Source: Oegoconia quadripuncta (taxonomy: Eukaryota > Arthropoda > Insecta > Lepidoptera > Autostichidae). From it: DNA of 64,000 bases. The DNA lies in NCBI GenBank assembly GCA_949316235.1, contig OX438743.1, positions 23,371,771-23,435,770 on the forward strand, given 5' to 3'. Below, one piece after another: positions 1-10,181 of the stretch (the first letter of the stretch is position 1; every line of letters starts with the position of its first letter). The notes under the pieces were generated by a model. That model saw nothing but the letters and a program-made list of their open reading frames with translations. It had not been told where the DNA came from and ran no database searches. The translations under genes were made by a program, and so were the position numbers.

Positions 1-111
1 TCAGACACATATGTAGTTATTGCGCATTCTGAAAGCGTAGCATTCGTAGCAAATGGCTACGTACTGACTACGAAGCGTAATTTATAAATGCACAGAGTTT
101 CCTAACTGATT

Positions 112-258
112 TTCTGCTGAACAGACTGACTGACCAGATGGAAGCCTGCATCCAGCGACCCCCTCGACCTTTATCAGGTCTTCTGTCCACCTTGTGAGTG
201 GACGTCCTACGCTGCGCTTGCCAGTGCGTGGTCTCCACTCGAGAACTTTAATGCCCCT
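112..258 (-). pseudogene. RTE-type LINE fragment, C-terminal region
   Basis: The stretch resembles others at 20200-20310 and 20600-20850. Read on the minus strand it gives the start of the W-R/G-W...D-D-I..V-A-G..W...A pattern seen at the C-terminus of RTE-clade reverse transcriptases of Lepidoptera. It is short, decayed and has no open frame of useful length. Assignment rests on cross-similarity within the window and recall of the family. Confidence 0.4.
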
Positions 259-351
259 CCGGCCATCAGTTATTCGAAAGAAAAGTTATTCGAAAAATAA
301 GTTAAAAGAAAACAGACATCTCTTGACGACGTAAATAATGCTATCTCTAAG

Positions 352-1340
352 GTGGTTGAGTGGTTCACAACAAATAATCTACTCCTTAATGAGAAAAAAA
401 CCAAATGTATAAAGTTTTCACTACCAAATGTCAAACAGGTAGCCACTAAAGTGTTAGTAAAAAACGAAGAGTTGGAGCTTGTGGACACTACTTTATTCCT
501 AGGTATTACATTGGATAAAGGACTGCAGTGGGGTCCACACATCGATAAGTTAGCGAAGCGCCTCAGTTCTGCAGTGTTTGCGATTAAAAAAATACGTTAT
601 TTAACCGATGTGGATACCGCGAGGTTGGTCTATTTCAGTTATTTCCATAGTATACTGACCTACGGCATTCTGTTGTGGGGAAATGCCGCGGACATAAATT
701 GTATCTTTGTTCTGCAGAAACGAGCGGTTCGCGCGATTTACAAACTGGGCCCCAGAGTGTCTCTTAGGAATAAATTTAAAGAAATTAATATATTAACATT
801 AGCATCGCAATATATTTACGAAAACTTAATGTATGTAAGAAAAAATATAGAATCGTTTAAGAAAAATAGTGATATACATAATGTTAATACCAGATATAAA
901 AATAAACTTGCTGTTCATGCCAGCCGTTTACACAAAGTCACTAAGTCATTTAAGGGGCAATGTATACGCTTTTATAATAAGGTTCCAGTGGACATTCAAA
1001 ATTTACCTTTAAATAAATTCAAAACCATCATAAAACAGACATTATTTACCAAAGGCTATTATAAAATTTCTGACTATCTGGATGATAAGCAAGCATGGAC
1101 ATAGACCGCTCGGCGATATTCAGCCTAATTATACAATATAATATAATTGTAACCCAAACTTATTTAAAAGAGCAACCCTTGAGTTTCTTGCTCGTTCTTC
1201 TCTGGGGAATCTGCTTTGCGAATGAGCAAAAATGTCAATAATTTTAATATTAAGATAAAATATGTGACGTTTTCAAGTGATAATCTTTATCCTACGAAAT
1301 AAATATTTTTTGACTTTTGACTTTTTGACTTTTTGAAATA
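352..1340 (+). pseudogene. Non-LTR retrotransposon (LINE) reverse transcriptase C-terminal part plus 3' UTR
   Basis: An open frame of 250 codons (352-1104) encodes the end of a LINE reverse transcriptase. It begins after the catalytic Y/FADD box, then shows N-x-K-T-x-x, V-x-FLG-x-T-L-D, the HI-x-x-LAKRLSSA thumb region and the L-T-YGILLWG motif that closes such proteins. It lacks endonuclease and most of the RT fingers, so it is a 5'-truncated copy that cannot move by itself. The 3' UTR runs to about 1340 and ends in repeats of a TTTTTGAC-like unit instead of poly(A). A nearly identical 3' end lies at 30722-31078 and related ends at 4682, 14290, 18107, 41812, 42937, 50696 and 53759. Clade (Jockey-like) is inference. 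Confidence 0.8.
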
Positions 1341-1424
1341 TATGCCCTGCCCAATGCTATTGCAACTTGCTAATGTGCTGGACTATGTCAGTTCACCTAT
1401 AGATTTTTTCATTCCTAATTCGAT

Positions 1425-1550
1425 CACTTAGTGAAGCACCGAGCACCACCCTCACCATAGCTCGTTGCGTGACATTGAGTTTTCTTATGAGGCCCATAGT
1501 GAGAGACCACGTTTCAGTGTTATAAGTAAGTGTTGTTCACTTTGTCCCAT
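1425..1550 (-). pseudogene. RTE-like LINE fragment
   Basis: Contains the block with TTATGAGGCCCATAGTGAG followed by CCACGTTTCAGT, which recurs at 27850-27890. Antisense reading gives a short H-Y-G-P-H-K-K piece seen in RTE-type elements. Too short and decayed for a firm call. Confidence 0.35.
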
Positions 1551-1599
1551 TCCTCTCTGGCCACAGGAAAATTGAAACTATTTGTACTTTATTATGCTA

Positions 1600-1942
1600 A
1601 TAATAACATTTTTTTAATTTTTTGTTCTATTCTCGCTTAGTAAGGTTCAAAGTGGCTCGAAAGATGGCGCTAACAGATGGGGCCTCTTATTTCTTACATT
1701 TTAATTTATTTTCTACATTGTCCAGAGCCACGCCTAAGCATAAAAACAAAAAAAAATTGTTAGCCATTGGAAAGTCGCCCATACTCTCTTTGGTGGCAGC
1801 AACTACTCTGCAAGGGGGGACTGAAAATCAGCAACACTGCTGAGTCCCTACCCACTCATCACAATACTGTGGTTCTCGATTCTATGTATACTTGTGTTAT
1901 CTTTTTTGTGATGAATAAATACCTTTTATTATTATTATAAGT
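1600..1942 (+). repeat. Retroelement 3' end with ATT-repeat tail
   Basis: A 73-codon frame at 1622-1843 is not convincing as a gene. The downstream part (GTGATGAATAAATACCTTTT then ATT repeats to 1940) looks like a retroelement 3' terminus with a short tandem tail. I recall similar blocks in other lepidopteran genomes; no second copy was recognised in this window. Confidence 0.35.
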
Positions 1943-2264
1943 CATTACTGATATGATAACACACATTGATTAATAACTTTCGTCTTCGAGTACTGAGCTG
2001 TTTTGGACGAGGAGATGTTGTGCATTTAAAATAAAACTGAGGGAAAAGTTAACCATATTAGTAAGTGTTCGAAAGATTCATTTATTTGTCAACCAAAAAC
2101 TCTAAATTGTACCTAATATCAATAAAATTTTATTAGTTTTATAACAGCCACACAATAAGTGTCAACCCTCGGACGCAGTCGGTAAAACACCCCTATACAA
2201 TCGATCAAGACAACTACACATAAATCTAAATACCAGGGAAATATGAATGAGTAGAACCTAGGTT

Positions 2265-2430
2265 TTCCCCCCGAGCCTGCCTGGTGGGCGGGGCCGGCCG
2301 GCGGTGCGCGCGGGGGGCAAGATGGCGGCACATTGTCTGAGGCAGTCCTGAGGCCTGATTAACGCAGATTTTGAGGGCTCCGCGCTCCCCATGCTTACAT
2401 ATTAATTATGTACTTAGTTAGCTCAGGTGA
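2265..2430 (+). promoter_or_regulatory. GC-rich island with AAGATGGCGGC core and downstream splice donor; possible promoter/first exon
   Basis: A GC-rich block (2270-2335) stands out in AT-rich surroundings. It contains CAAGATGGCGGCACATTG, matching the vertebrate YY1 consensus (AAGATGGCGGC) and containing the GCCAT core used by the fly homologue Pho on the other strand. A strong splice-donor-like CAG/GTGAGG follows at 2424-2431. The ATG at 2322 reaches a stop after 9 codons, so any exon here would be mostly non-coding. No matching coding exon was identified. Could equally be a GC-rich transposon remnant. Confidence 0.28.
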
Positions 2431-2812
2431 GGGTTTTATGTTTATACCTGGATGTTTTTTAATACGTGTGGGTAGGTGGAGTAGGTGGAGGTTTTAATTT
2501 TGTTAGGGCTGCGTTGTTGTTTTAATTGCTAAGAGTTATTTGGAAATTAGTTGATTTTTAAAATGTTTTAACTAGACACTTGTAAATGAACTTGAAAATT
2601 ATTAACAATATACTGTGACCGTGTTTTAATTGACTTCTAAAAGGACGATGGTTATCAATTAATTTGGAAATATTTGTGTATGAACCGCCTTTTGGGAACC
2701 GATTGCAATAATTCAAGGTAGTTCCATATAAAGTAGACGAAGATCTGATGATGCACTTCGGAGATAAAGGAAAGATAATAAAATCGGCTGTTTTCTCAAC
2801 TTTTCAATTATT

Positions 2813-2985
2813 AATAGTTAACTTCAGCGTGGCATCTAGTTTGTCATCATGCAAGATTTATTAGAAAATTTCGCGATTAAAAGTACTTACACTATAAATA
2901 TGCAGAACATAGCTATCTCTGTACCAAATTTCATCCAAATCCGTTCAGGCGTTATAAATAGCTTGGTTGAACATCAAAGATTGGT
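2813..2985 (-). mobile_element. Helitron-like non-autonomous fragment
   Basis: Near-identical to 7046-7203: both contain CTAGTTTGTCATCATGCA, a TTTCGCGATTAAAAGTAC block and CCAAATTTCATCCAAATCCG. The last block is the reverse complement of the CGGATTTGGATGAAATTTGG region found in the other Helitron copies here (30478, 31162, 47012). Confidence 0.5.
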
Positions 2986-3285
2986 ATTTATTTAATACCG
3001 ATTTTATTGGTATTTATATATTAGTGGGATATTCATAAAACAGTTTGTCAATTTTATGAAAATTTATAGAAATCTCCACAAACATACCTACCTAGATTGC
3101 GATCTATAGATCAGTATAGTGCTCCTGCCCCCATAGCATGACATCGTAATTCGCGCGCGACGCGACGTGAGAGTGGGATAGTTATATACTATGTCCAAGT
3201 GAAAGAGCAGGGCAAATATTATTTCGCGCGACATAAACGTATATCGCGCTTGTCATGGTACCAGTGCTATAGTGCAGATACGGGA

Positions 3286-3403
3286 ATCTGTCTAACTAAT
3301 ATTATAAATGCGAAAGTTTGGATGTTTGTTTGTTTCTTTGTTATAATGATAAAGTTATTCAACGCAGGCGAAGCTGTGAGCGGAAAGCTAGTCCGTAATA
3401 AAA
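3286..3403 (+). mobile_element. Internally deleted Helitron copy
   Basis: Starts CTAACTAATATTATAAATGC-GAAAGTTTGGATG and ends with GCAGGCGAAGC...GGAAAGCTAGT. This is the 3' hairpin and CTAG terminus typical of lepidopteran non-autonomous Helitrons. The middle of the element is missing compared with the copies at 30478 and 47012. Confidence 0.55.
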
Positions 3404-3516
3404 CTGCTCACTTAGCGAAAATTTACTTTACTTAAATGTACCTTCCTTATTTAAACAATAAAGCGTATTTGATTGATTAAGATTAGGTATTTATGTTTGT
3501 CTGATTGTGTGGTCGC

Positions 3517-3600
3517 TCGCACATGTAAGACGCTGGGGATCGAACCCACGACCACCGATTCGTAAAACCTATGTTGTTTACATTGAGCCACGGAGACGGT
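3517..3600 (-). mobile_element. SINE-1 tRNA-like head only
   Basis: Reverse complement of a tRNA-like head: GGGGATCGAACCCACGACC is an antisense B box (GGTTCGATCCCC), followed by TTGTTTACATTGAGCCACGG (antisense A-box region). Only the head is present; fuller copies lie at 25379, 33946 and 9316. It is a SINE fragment, not a tRNA gene. Confidence 0.6.
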
Positions 3601-3617
3601 TAATTATCTACAAATTT

Positions 3618-3775
3618 GCACATTTCAACGGCGATAGGCTCATCCCCTGTCACATGTGCATTTCTGTATATTTCGTAACATGGACCGTGGATGTTGTATC
3701 AAATAGATACTTAATGTTTGGAACACCCAAATGCTAATATTTGGGATATCCTTGACCACACTTGGGAAAAAGATC
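3618..3775 (+). repeat. Unclassified dispersed repeat (family J)
   Basis: The block with CATCCCCTGTCACATGTGCA...AACACCCAAATGCTAATATTTGGGATATC...GACCACAC recurs at 17085-17195, in part at 19010-19075 and 34284-34325, and in reverse orientation at 40762-40850. No coding content or termini were recognised. Confidence 0.4.
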
Positions 3776-4547
3776 GTCAAGTTATGTATACATAATTCAA
3801 TTATCGAATATGTATACTTAACAGCTTGGTGTTAGATTAGGTATTTATGTGTGTCTCATATAGCTGTTAAGTCTCCCCTCTTCTTCATAGTCAAATAAAT
3901 ATTGTAATACAATACGAACATCACAAAACACTTCACAAGCATTAAATATTTTCCATTTATCATTCACACTACCATTTAATTCGAAAACCGTTTCATTTGC
4001 GTCACAGAGCAGGAGACAGCGACTAGAAGCGACACTTTTGATCGCGAAAATGGATTCTAATGGTTCTAAAGAGCATCTTATAGAATTATCTGCCTATTAT
4101 GCTCTCGCTTTGTGCCTCCGCCTTTCATCTCGCCACAAAATGACACTACTCCATTAGGAAGAGTGAAAAATGCACTTCGCAACTGCACACGATTGAATCC
4201 TGTAACTTGGAAATGTCAGATTGTTACGTGTAGATGGAGTGTTATGAGGCATTTGCAGTTCGGTCGGGTTATTTGATGGAATAGCGACTCTTTGAGTTCA
4301 CGATGACAAGAGTGGTCGTGATCTGGTTTTGCCTTTGATGTGGGGATGGTTGAAATATAATTATGATGAGACGTTGACGAAAATGACAGCAAATTATGAG
4401 TCAAAGTAAAATGTTTCAAATTGTTTAAGAGCGCACTTGGCTATTGTCTAAGTCAAATAGGCTGCCATTGTACTTATCTGCCTTTTACCCGGTTGCTCCA
4501 GAAGGAGGGTAAAGATTTTCTCGAGTATATGTAGGTATGTAGATATT

Positions 4548-4676
4548 ACGAACAAGATGGATTAATGGTATAAGAGATGACATGACCGAAAATGATGTTA
4601 ATGATGAGGTAACAGATGACAGAGGACCAGCAATAGACGTACTGCGCCGACCTCTATTAAATTGGGACCAGGGCAA
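4548..4676 (+). pseudogene. RTE-type LINE C-terminal fragment
   Basis: The + strand reads R-W-I-N-G-I-R-D-D-M-T-E-N-D-V-N-D-E-V-T-D-D-R, matching the RW(I/M)DDIR-DM...E-T-DR motif at the C-terminus of RTE-clade endonuclease/reverse transcriptases. About 40 codons only, without an intact frame around it. Confidence 0.45.
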
Positions 4677-4681
4677 GTCAA

Positions 4682-5370
4682 ATCGTCAAATCAAAAAATA
4701 TTTATTTCGTAGGATAAAAATTATCACTTGAAAATGTCACATTTTTTTATCTTAATATTAAAATTATTGACATTATTGGTCATTCGCAAAGCAGATTCCC
4801 CAGAGAAGAACGAGCAAGAAACTCATTTAAATAAGGGTTGCGCTTTTAAATGTTTGGGTTACAATTATATTGTATAATTAGACTGAATATTGCCGAGCTG
4901 TACACAGACTGAGATCTACACAGCCTTGAACACCGACGGAAAGTCGCATGCCTTTCAATCTTCTATCGGATATATTTCGGAGAGTGTGCTGAAGTACTGC
5001 ATGAGTTGATCCCGCCATCCCCGTTCTTACATCGAAATTCAAGACGTACCGCAGGATATCACCCGCACTTAGTTGACGTGCCATTTATAAGGACCAAGCG
5101 TTTTAGGTCTTCGTTTCTCATGCGCACGGCTAAGGAGTGGAACGCATTGCCTCCGTCTGTGTTTCCAATCGCATATAACCCGCAGCTCTTTAAAGTCAGG
5201 TTAAATAGGCATTTTCTGGGAAAGCTCGTTCCATCGTAGACCTTATCTCGACATTAGTCCAGATTAAGGTCAAGAGCGATCCCATTCTAATTAAAAAAAA
5301 AAAAGCTGTCTATGTCCATGCTTGCTTATCATCATCTGGTCCGAAATTTTATAATAGCCTTTGGTAAAGA
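4682..5370 (-). pseudogene. LINE 3' end split by a later LINE insertion
   Basis: 4682-4903 is the reverse complement of the 3' UTR seen at 1100-1330, including the (GTCAAA)-type tail at its left edge. The match stops at 4903 and resumes at 5305-5370 with the antisense of the preceding coding end (GCTGTCTATGTCCATGCTTG). Position 4904-5304 is therefore an insertion. A short repeat AGCTGT at both junctions is compatible with a target-site duplication. Confidence 0.65.
4904..5304 (+). pseudogene. 5'-truncated LINE copy with poly(A), nested in another LINE
   Basis: The frame at 5006-5239 ends ...F-x-RSSFLMRTAKEWNALPPSVFP...FKVRLNRHFLGKLVPS, which is the C-terminal tail of a lepidopteran LINE ORF2. 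A 3' UTR (TTAGTCCAGATTAAGGTCAAG) and a 13-nt A run at 5292-5304 follow. A reverse-orientation copy of the same 3' end lies at 63305-63385; related, more decayed copies lie at 39800-40107 and 59130-59430. Its position inside another LINE shows it is the younger of the two. Confidence 0.7.
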
Positions 5371-5472
5371 TGGTCATGATGTAGGTATACAGGGTGAAAT
5401 TTTATTCGCGCAATTCCTGTTTACTGGTGACTCCACACCTGATTACGATCAAGTTTCCACTAGAAACCATTT

Positions 5473-5678
5473 TTTTTTTATGCATAACGGGTTGGTACTT
5501 GACCTCAATCACACCTGATGTTAAGTGAAGATGAGGTCGAAGATGGAAGCGTACTGACCCGGAAACCCCCCAACACATTTGGGGGACTGGCTATCTTATC
5601 TCTGACAACCGGAACACGACAATGCTATTAACATTGCTGCTTGGCGGCAGATTTAGATAAGATGGTGGTAGCTAGTCA
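5473..5678 (-). mobile_element. SINE-1, 3' half
   Basis: Begins with a T run (antisense A tail, ATGCATAACGGGTTGG) and continues through CACACCTGATGTTAAGTGAA, AACACATTTGGGGGACTGGC and ATTTAGATAAGATGGTGGTA, collinear with the SINE at 42193-42430. The tRNA-like head is absent. Confidence 0.65.
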
Positions 5679-5710
5679 TAGCCGAATTCGATCAAAAAAT
5701 TTTTAATTAC

Positions 5711-5850
5711 TCATACAAAGTAAACCATTCTGAAACTACTTTTAGTATGGAATTGCGAACAACTTTTCATTAGAAACTTTGGCCGAAATCAGTCGAAAAT
5801 TGTTGGATTTCCATACTAAAGGTGGATTCAGAATGGTTGACTTTGTATAT
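5711..5850. repeat. Fold-back (MITE-like) element with 42-nt arms
   Basis: Positions 5711-5752 and 5809-5850 are inverted repeats matching at roughly 38 of 42 positions (key parts ACAAAGTAAACCATTCTGAA and TTAGTATGGAA), separated by 56 nt. One arm recurs at 25325-25376, where a SINE starts directly after it. No coding capacity. Confidence 0.55.
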
Positions 5851-6321
5851 CGAAATTTTTTTAAATTTCAATTCAATTCAATTCATTTATTCCTTAAAAG
5901 ATAACAAAGATCCATTGGGTTAGTATGTCTTATTGCAACTACGTTAGTAACATTATAAAAATTAAAATTAAATTAAAAATTAAAATTAAAATAGATTTTG
6001 TCCTACGAAATTTGATTACAAATACTAATCACCTGCTCTTCATTTGCCCATCAAACAGATTATCTACCTATTTAATCTGCTTAATCAACAAATGAACGAA
6101 GTGATTTAGTATGGGAGAGTCGTATCTCTCCGCAACGGTCTTCAAGATGCTGTTGGTACTACCACGTACTCTTTCTAGTAGTGCCGCCGTTTTCTTGCGT
6201 ATGATCGCGTGGAATCCGTCCGTACGTGCCTGAGCAAACATTTCTGACGCACTACAAAAGCGAGGCAGGCCCAACAGCAAATTTTATAAGCTGGTATATA
6301 ATAAGTATACTAGACAGATAC

Positions 6322-6525
6322 TAGCTTTCCACCCGCGACTTCGTCCGCATGGAAGATTTCATCAAATTCGATTCAGCAAAAAAGTTTACCTATATGTTAA
6401 TCCAGGTTCTAATCTGTCTACCAACCAAATTCCCACCAAATCCGTCCAGTCGTGTAGGCGTGAAGAGGTAACAAACACACATACATACAGACATACAAAC
6501 AAACTTTCACATTTATAATATTAGT
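6322..6525 (-). mobile_element. Helitron, non-autonomous
   Basis: Starts ACTAGCTTTCCACCCGCGAC-TTCGTCCGCATGG (antisense 3' hairpin and CTAGT end) and ends AAACTTTCACATTTATAATA-TTAGT (antisense 5' end). Both termini are present; the body is short and carries no Rep/helicase gene. Confidence 0.6.
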
Positions 6526-7045
6526 TGGGATTTTTGGGGTTTTATTACAGATATCACATACATTGAGATTACTTAAAAGCTTCAGCGATCACCGTCCTAT
6601 CAATCTCCAAGGAGACCAGTAGCTTCAGTAGCCCGCGCAAGTTGCCCGCGGTCAGCAGTAAATCAAGACGATTTATCTTCACTGGGCGCTGTAGTGTATA
6701 CTAATGGAGAAAGTTAGTCTCACTAATGTGGGATGTAGTGTAAACACATCAGGCTGCGATGGTACTACTGGTATCAAAGTCGCTATTTCTAACTCTCGTC
6801 GTAAAAGAGGGGTATGTGGTTTTATTGAACTAGATCGTCAAATAGAATCCTGGCCGACTCGCCATATAGGGAACGGAGATGTAAATCAAACGAGAGCTCA
6901 CGTTGAACAACCCAATTTATTAAAATAACTATCAATATATTGGCACAGGATTAGGTTGGTTACATAGTTGTTTAATATTAGGGCGTCCACACACCGCACG
7001 TGCGACATTTGTTGTCACGACTTTTTTCTTACAGCCCCCGTAAAT

Positions 7046-7260
7046 TTTTAATAGTTAACTTCAGCCCGCGTGGAATCTAGTTTGTCATCATGCATGCTTT
7101 ATTTGAAATTTCGCGATTAAAAGTACCTATGCTATAATTATCCAGAACATAGCTATCTGTGTACCAAATTTCATCCAAATCCGTTCAGGCGTTATAAATA
7201 GCTTTTTTTTTATGCTAAACTGGTTGACAATTGACCTCAATCACACCTGATATTAAGTGA
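7046..7260 (-). mobile_element. Helitron-like fragment followed by a SINE-1 3' fragment
   Basis: 7046-7203 is a close match to 2813-2985. At 7203 it runs into an antisense SINE-1 tail (T run, GACCTCAATCACACCTGATA) ending near 7258, followed by TTTATTTATTTATT, the antisense end of another retroelement. Confidence 0.5.
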
Positions 7261-7499
7261 TTTATTTATTTATTCAGTTTTTCACATACAGCATTACAGT
7301 AAAATTACCAATGCACTGTACGGTTACTTAGGTAGTACAAATTAGTTACCAGAATTTATAGCTATTCTTAATTATTTATCTAAGTCAATCATCCATCAAT
7401 CTCACAACACTGCAAACACGCCCTTCTAACACTCGGCCAACTCCCAGCGAACACATCACACTCCTGGGGGCCTACAATCACCTCTTATAGCAATATTAC

Positions 7500-8577
7500 A
7501 GTAATATTACTTTGGAAATTCGTACCCCGACCGCCTTAAAACAAGCTTATTATAATATTGTTTTGTTAAGCAGTTTTGTGACGTCACCGCTGAATCATTC
7601 GCTCAATTCGTACCATCATCGTTGTTTAACGGTCGTTTGACAGCTAGTAATATTGCTCAAACGTCAAATTTTACAATCTTAAAAAAGTTAGTCTCTTGTG
7701 ATGGATTTATTATTGTTTTAGTGGTATAAGGATAATAAACCGTTATTTTCGCTTAAAAAGTAAGTGGATGTGTTTTTCACAATAACTCTTTATAAATACA
7801 TTGTGTTCATTGCGTAAACCGATAAGAAATACATTAAATGTGATGTGGTTTTAGATGGCCAATGATTACGAATTATTCGAGTTTCTGGAAGACGATGCCG
7901 CAGAGGATTTGTCGGAGAAGATGCAACGTCGAAGGCGATTACGTGAAGAATGTAATCCCTTCGATATTGACGAAGCTGAATTTGTTCGACGAGTTCTTTG
8001 TCTAGGATGCTTGCTTATTCTATAAATGCACAAAAATCACTAAAACATTAGTTTGTATTTACTTCTAGTCGCCATAATATAAATTCTATAAAACCAGTAA
8101 AAAAATAATTTCAAACAAATAAAAATTTTATACCAAGATTATGAAATTAAGAAAGCGCCGCGCTTATTACTTTGACACAATGTTTCATTTTACGGAACGA
8201 CACCGGCGGCGGGAGCAGCGTTACTTCACATTTAATTTACGCTTTCTTGCATTACTTCAATGAAAATGTATATTTAAATTTATATATGCATAAATATAAA
8301 AAACTTTTATTTCTAATTACGCATTTCAACAATAAAAATATGAACATAAACGACAAAAATCATGCACAATATTTAAATAATTGCGTATACCGGAACGCTA
8401 TTATTATTCGAGGTGTGAAAGTGATAACGCTATACAAAGGTATAACGTTGTCTCGTTCTTCTGACTGCAAGGAATAGACAAATCATTCGTTCTTTCCCGT
8501 CTCTAAGCAGGAGTAAAACAATATTGTTTTGTATTATCGCTAGATGATCGCGGTACGAATTTGAGTAATATTACTTT
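7500..8577 (+). mobile_element. Harbinger-like DNA transposon remnant
   Basis: Both ends carry the palindromic AGTAATATTACT (7500-7511 and 8564-8575). Just inside are inverted copies of an AAATTCGTACC motif (7517-7527; reverse complement at 8553-8563). Because the outer 14-mer AGTAATATTACTTT is also present as a direct repeat, it may be either terminal repeat or target duplication. The interior holds a 56-codon frame (7855-8025) resembling the start of a HARBI1-type transposase; the catalytic domain is missing. Confidence 0.42.
7855..8025 (+). pseudogene. Truncated HARBI1-like transposase N-terminus
   Basis: Open from ATG 7855 to TAA 8023-8025, 56 residues. The protein begins M-A-N-D-Y-E-L-F-E-F-L-E-D-D, then R-R-R-R-L-R-E-E, then N-P-F-D-I-D-E-A-E-F-V-R-R. 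PIF/Harbinger nucleases in insects commonly start with an acidic segment, an arginine patch and an N-P-F/Y...D-E-x-E-F-x-x-R-F segment, so this looks like the first exon or first 50 residues of one. The DDE nuclease core is absent before the stop. It could be a decayed transposase or, less likely, a real micro-exon. The motif comparison is from memory. Confidence 0.42.
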
Positions 8578-8589
8578 AACATTGAAACA

Positions 8590-9065
8590 AAACGTTCCTG
8601 AAACATGATGGTTTTTAAAATGATCGTTGTAGGCCCCGGTCTCGCTCCAACAAGGCGTTGAGTCTGCGAAGTCCGCGCAGGAGCGGAGAGTTTTGGTGGG
8701 CCACTGTGCGCACGTTCGGCAGCGCCAAAAACCGGTGACCTCGAGCCCCCGTCTAGTTATTGGGTGCAAAAAGTCGGCAAACTTGCTTAATCAGCTCCGG
8801 AAAGTCGATATCGCCACGCAGAATGCGGCGTACTGTAACCATTAAGGTAAAATTGCGCCTAGTTTCCAAAGAGTTGTAACTCAACATGCCCAACAAGAAT
8901 TTTGTGGGATACATGAATGGATAGTATCCAAAGGTCCTTTTGTAAAGGCCCCGCAGAAATGCTTTCTGTACCTTTTCCAGGAGTACAGTGTACATTTTAT
9001 GGTAAGGATTCCAGACTAGTAACGCTGTCTCAAGCTTACTTCTGACTAAGGCATTATAAACGAGA
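8590..9065 (-). pseudogene. LINE reverse transcriptase C-terminal fragment, frameshifted
   Basis: On the minus strand, from 9065 down, it reads L-V-Y-N-A-L-V-R-S-K-L-E-T-A-L-L-V-W-N-P, then Y-P-F-M-Y-P-T-K-F-L-L-G-M-L and Y-N-S-L-E-T-R-R. This aligns with the LINE at 16020-16920 (LVQSHLEYGAGVWAP, YPLMYPTLFVLGM, YNKLET). A stop near 8760 and a frameshift follow before the R-F-L-A-L-P...N-S-P-L-L-R-G-L-R-R-L-N segment. The copy is cut at 9066 by a SINE. Confidence 0.7.
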
Positions 9066-9067
9066 GA

Positions 9068-9300
9068 ATGTGATGATGAGGTCGAAGGTGGAAACGTTCT
9101 GACCCGGAAACCCCAACACATTTGGGGGACTGGCTATCTTATCTCTGACAACCGGAACACAACAATGCTATTAACATTGCTGCTTGGCGGCAGATTTACA
9201 TAAGATGGTGGTAGCTAGCTAGGCGGACATTTAAAATGCCCTACCACCAACCAAACCGAGTACTTCAACATGTACCCCGCTGAGGATCGAACCCTGATGT
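9068..9300 (-). mobile_element. SINE-1, antisense copy forming the left arm of an inverted pair
   Basis: Runs from GATGATGAGGTCGAAGGTGG through the antisense body to GTACCCCGCTGAGGATCGAA, the antisense B box. Head-to-head with the sense copy at 9316-9592. It is inserted in the LINE fragment whose coding remnant stops at 9065. Confidence 0.7.
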
Positions 9301-9315
9301 ATATACTCTACTCTA

Positions 9316-9592
9316 GGCTCATTGTAAACAACATTAGGTTTACGATTCGGAGGTCGCGGGTTCGATCCCCAGCGGGGTGCATGTTTAAGTACTCGGTTTG
9401 GTTGGTGGTAGGGCATTTTAAATGTCAGCCTAGCTAGCTACCACAATTTTATCTAAATCTGCCACTAAACAGCAATGTTAATAGCATGTGTCGGGGTTTC
9501 CGGGTCAGTACGCTTCCACCTTCGACCTCATCTTCACTTAACATCAGGTGTGATTGAGGTCAAGTACCAAACCGTTGTGCATAAAAAAAAGA
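9316..9592 (+). mobile_element. SINE-1, sense copy
   Basis: The head contains GGAGGTCGCGGGTTCGATCC (B box) and CATTGTAAACAACATTAGG. The body has GTACTCGGTTTGGTTGGTGG, a deletion of about 50 nt around 9490, and ends ...GTACCAAACCGTTGTGCATA followed by A's. Confidence 0.7.
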
Positions 9593-9599
9593 AAACATA

Positions 9600-9944
9600 A
9601 AATTACAATCGAATTGAGAACCACTTCCTTTTTTTAAGTCTGTTAAAAATTATCCAAGTGCGTTGCGATATAGCAGTGAATGAGAGCGCAGTGTTGTAAC
9701 ACCGAATTAATATAGGTTGTAGTAGGGGTGTTGTAAATCGGCCCATTATTCGGTCATGTTTGACCTTAACGAGTGTCCTAATGACCAGTTATTTGGACCC
9801 TCATAAACACCAATCGGACCCTTTTGCTCACTGTCACTGAAATGAACTGCATTATAGTTCTGGACTCTCTTCTCTGGTCTCGGCGGACTCCTTCGCGACG
9901 GAAGTTAAAAACAAAACCATTCAATCAAAGTGCACTGTTTTGTT
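9600..9944. other. No gene or recognisable repeat
   Basis: AT-rich sequence between two SINEs; no open frame, termini or family similarity was recognised. Confidence 0.4.
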
Positions 9945-10146
9945 TATTACAGTAAATAAATAATAAATAAATATGTTTGCACGCACACACAGCGCCATCT
10001 AGTTCCACACTAAGCAACCAGGCTTGTATTATAGGTACTAGGTGGTTGTAAACAATACAAATACATTTTTTTTGTAAATAAATAAATGAAAAACATCCAT
10101 AACTCGGGAACACAATGTCTGTATTCGCACACATACAAACATATGC

Positions 10147-10181
<35 letters not shown>

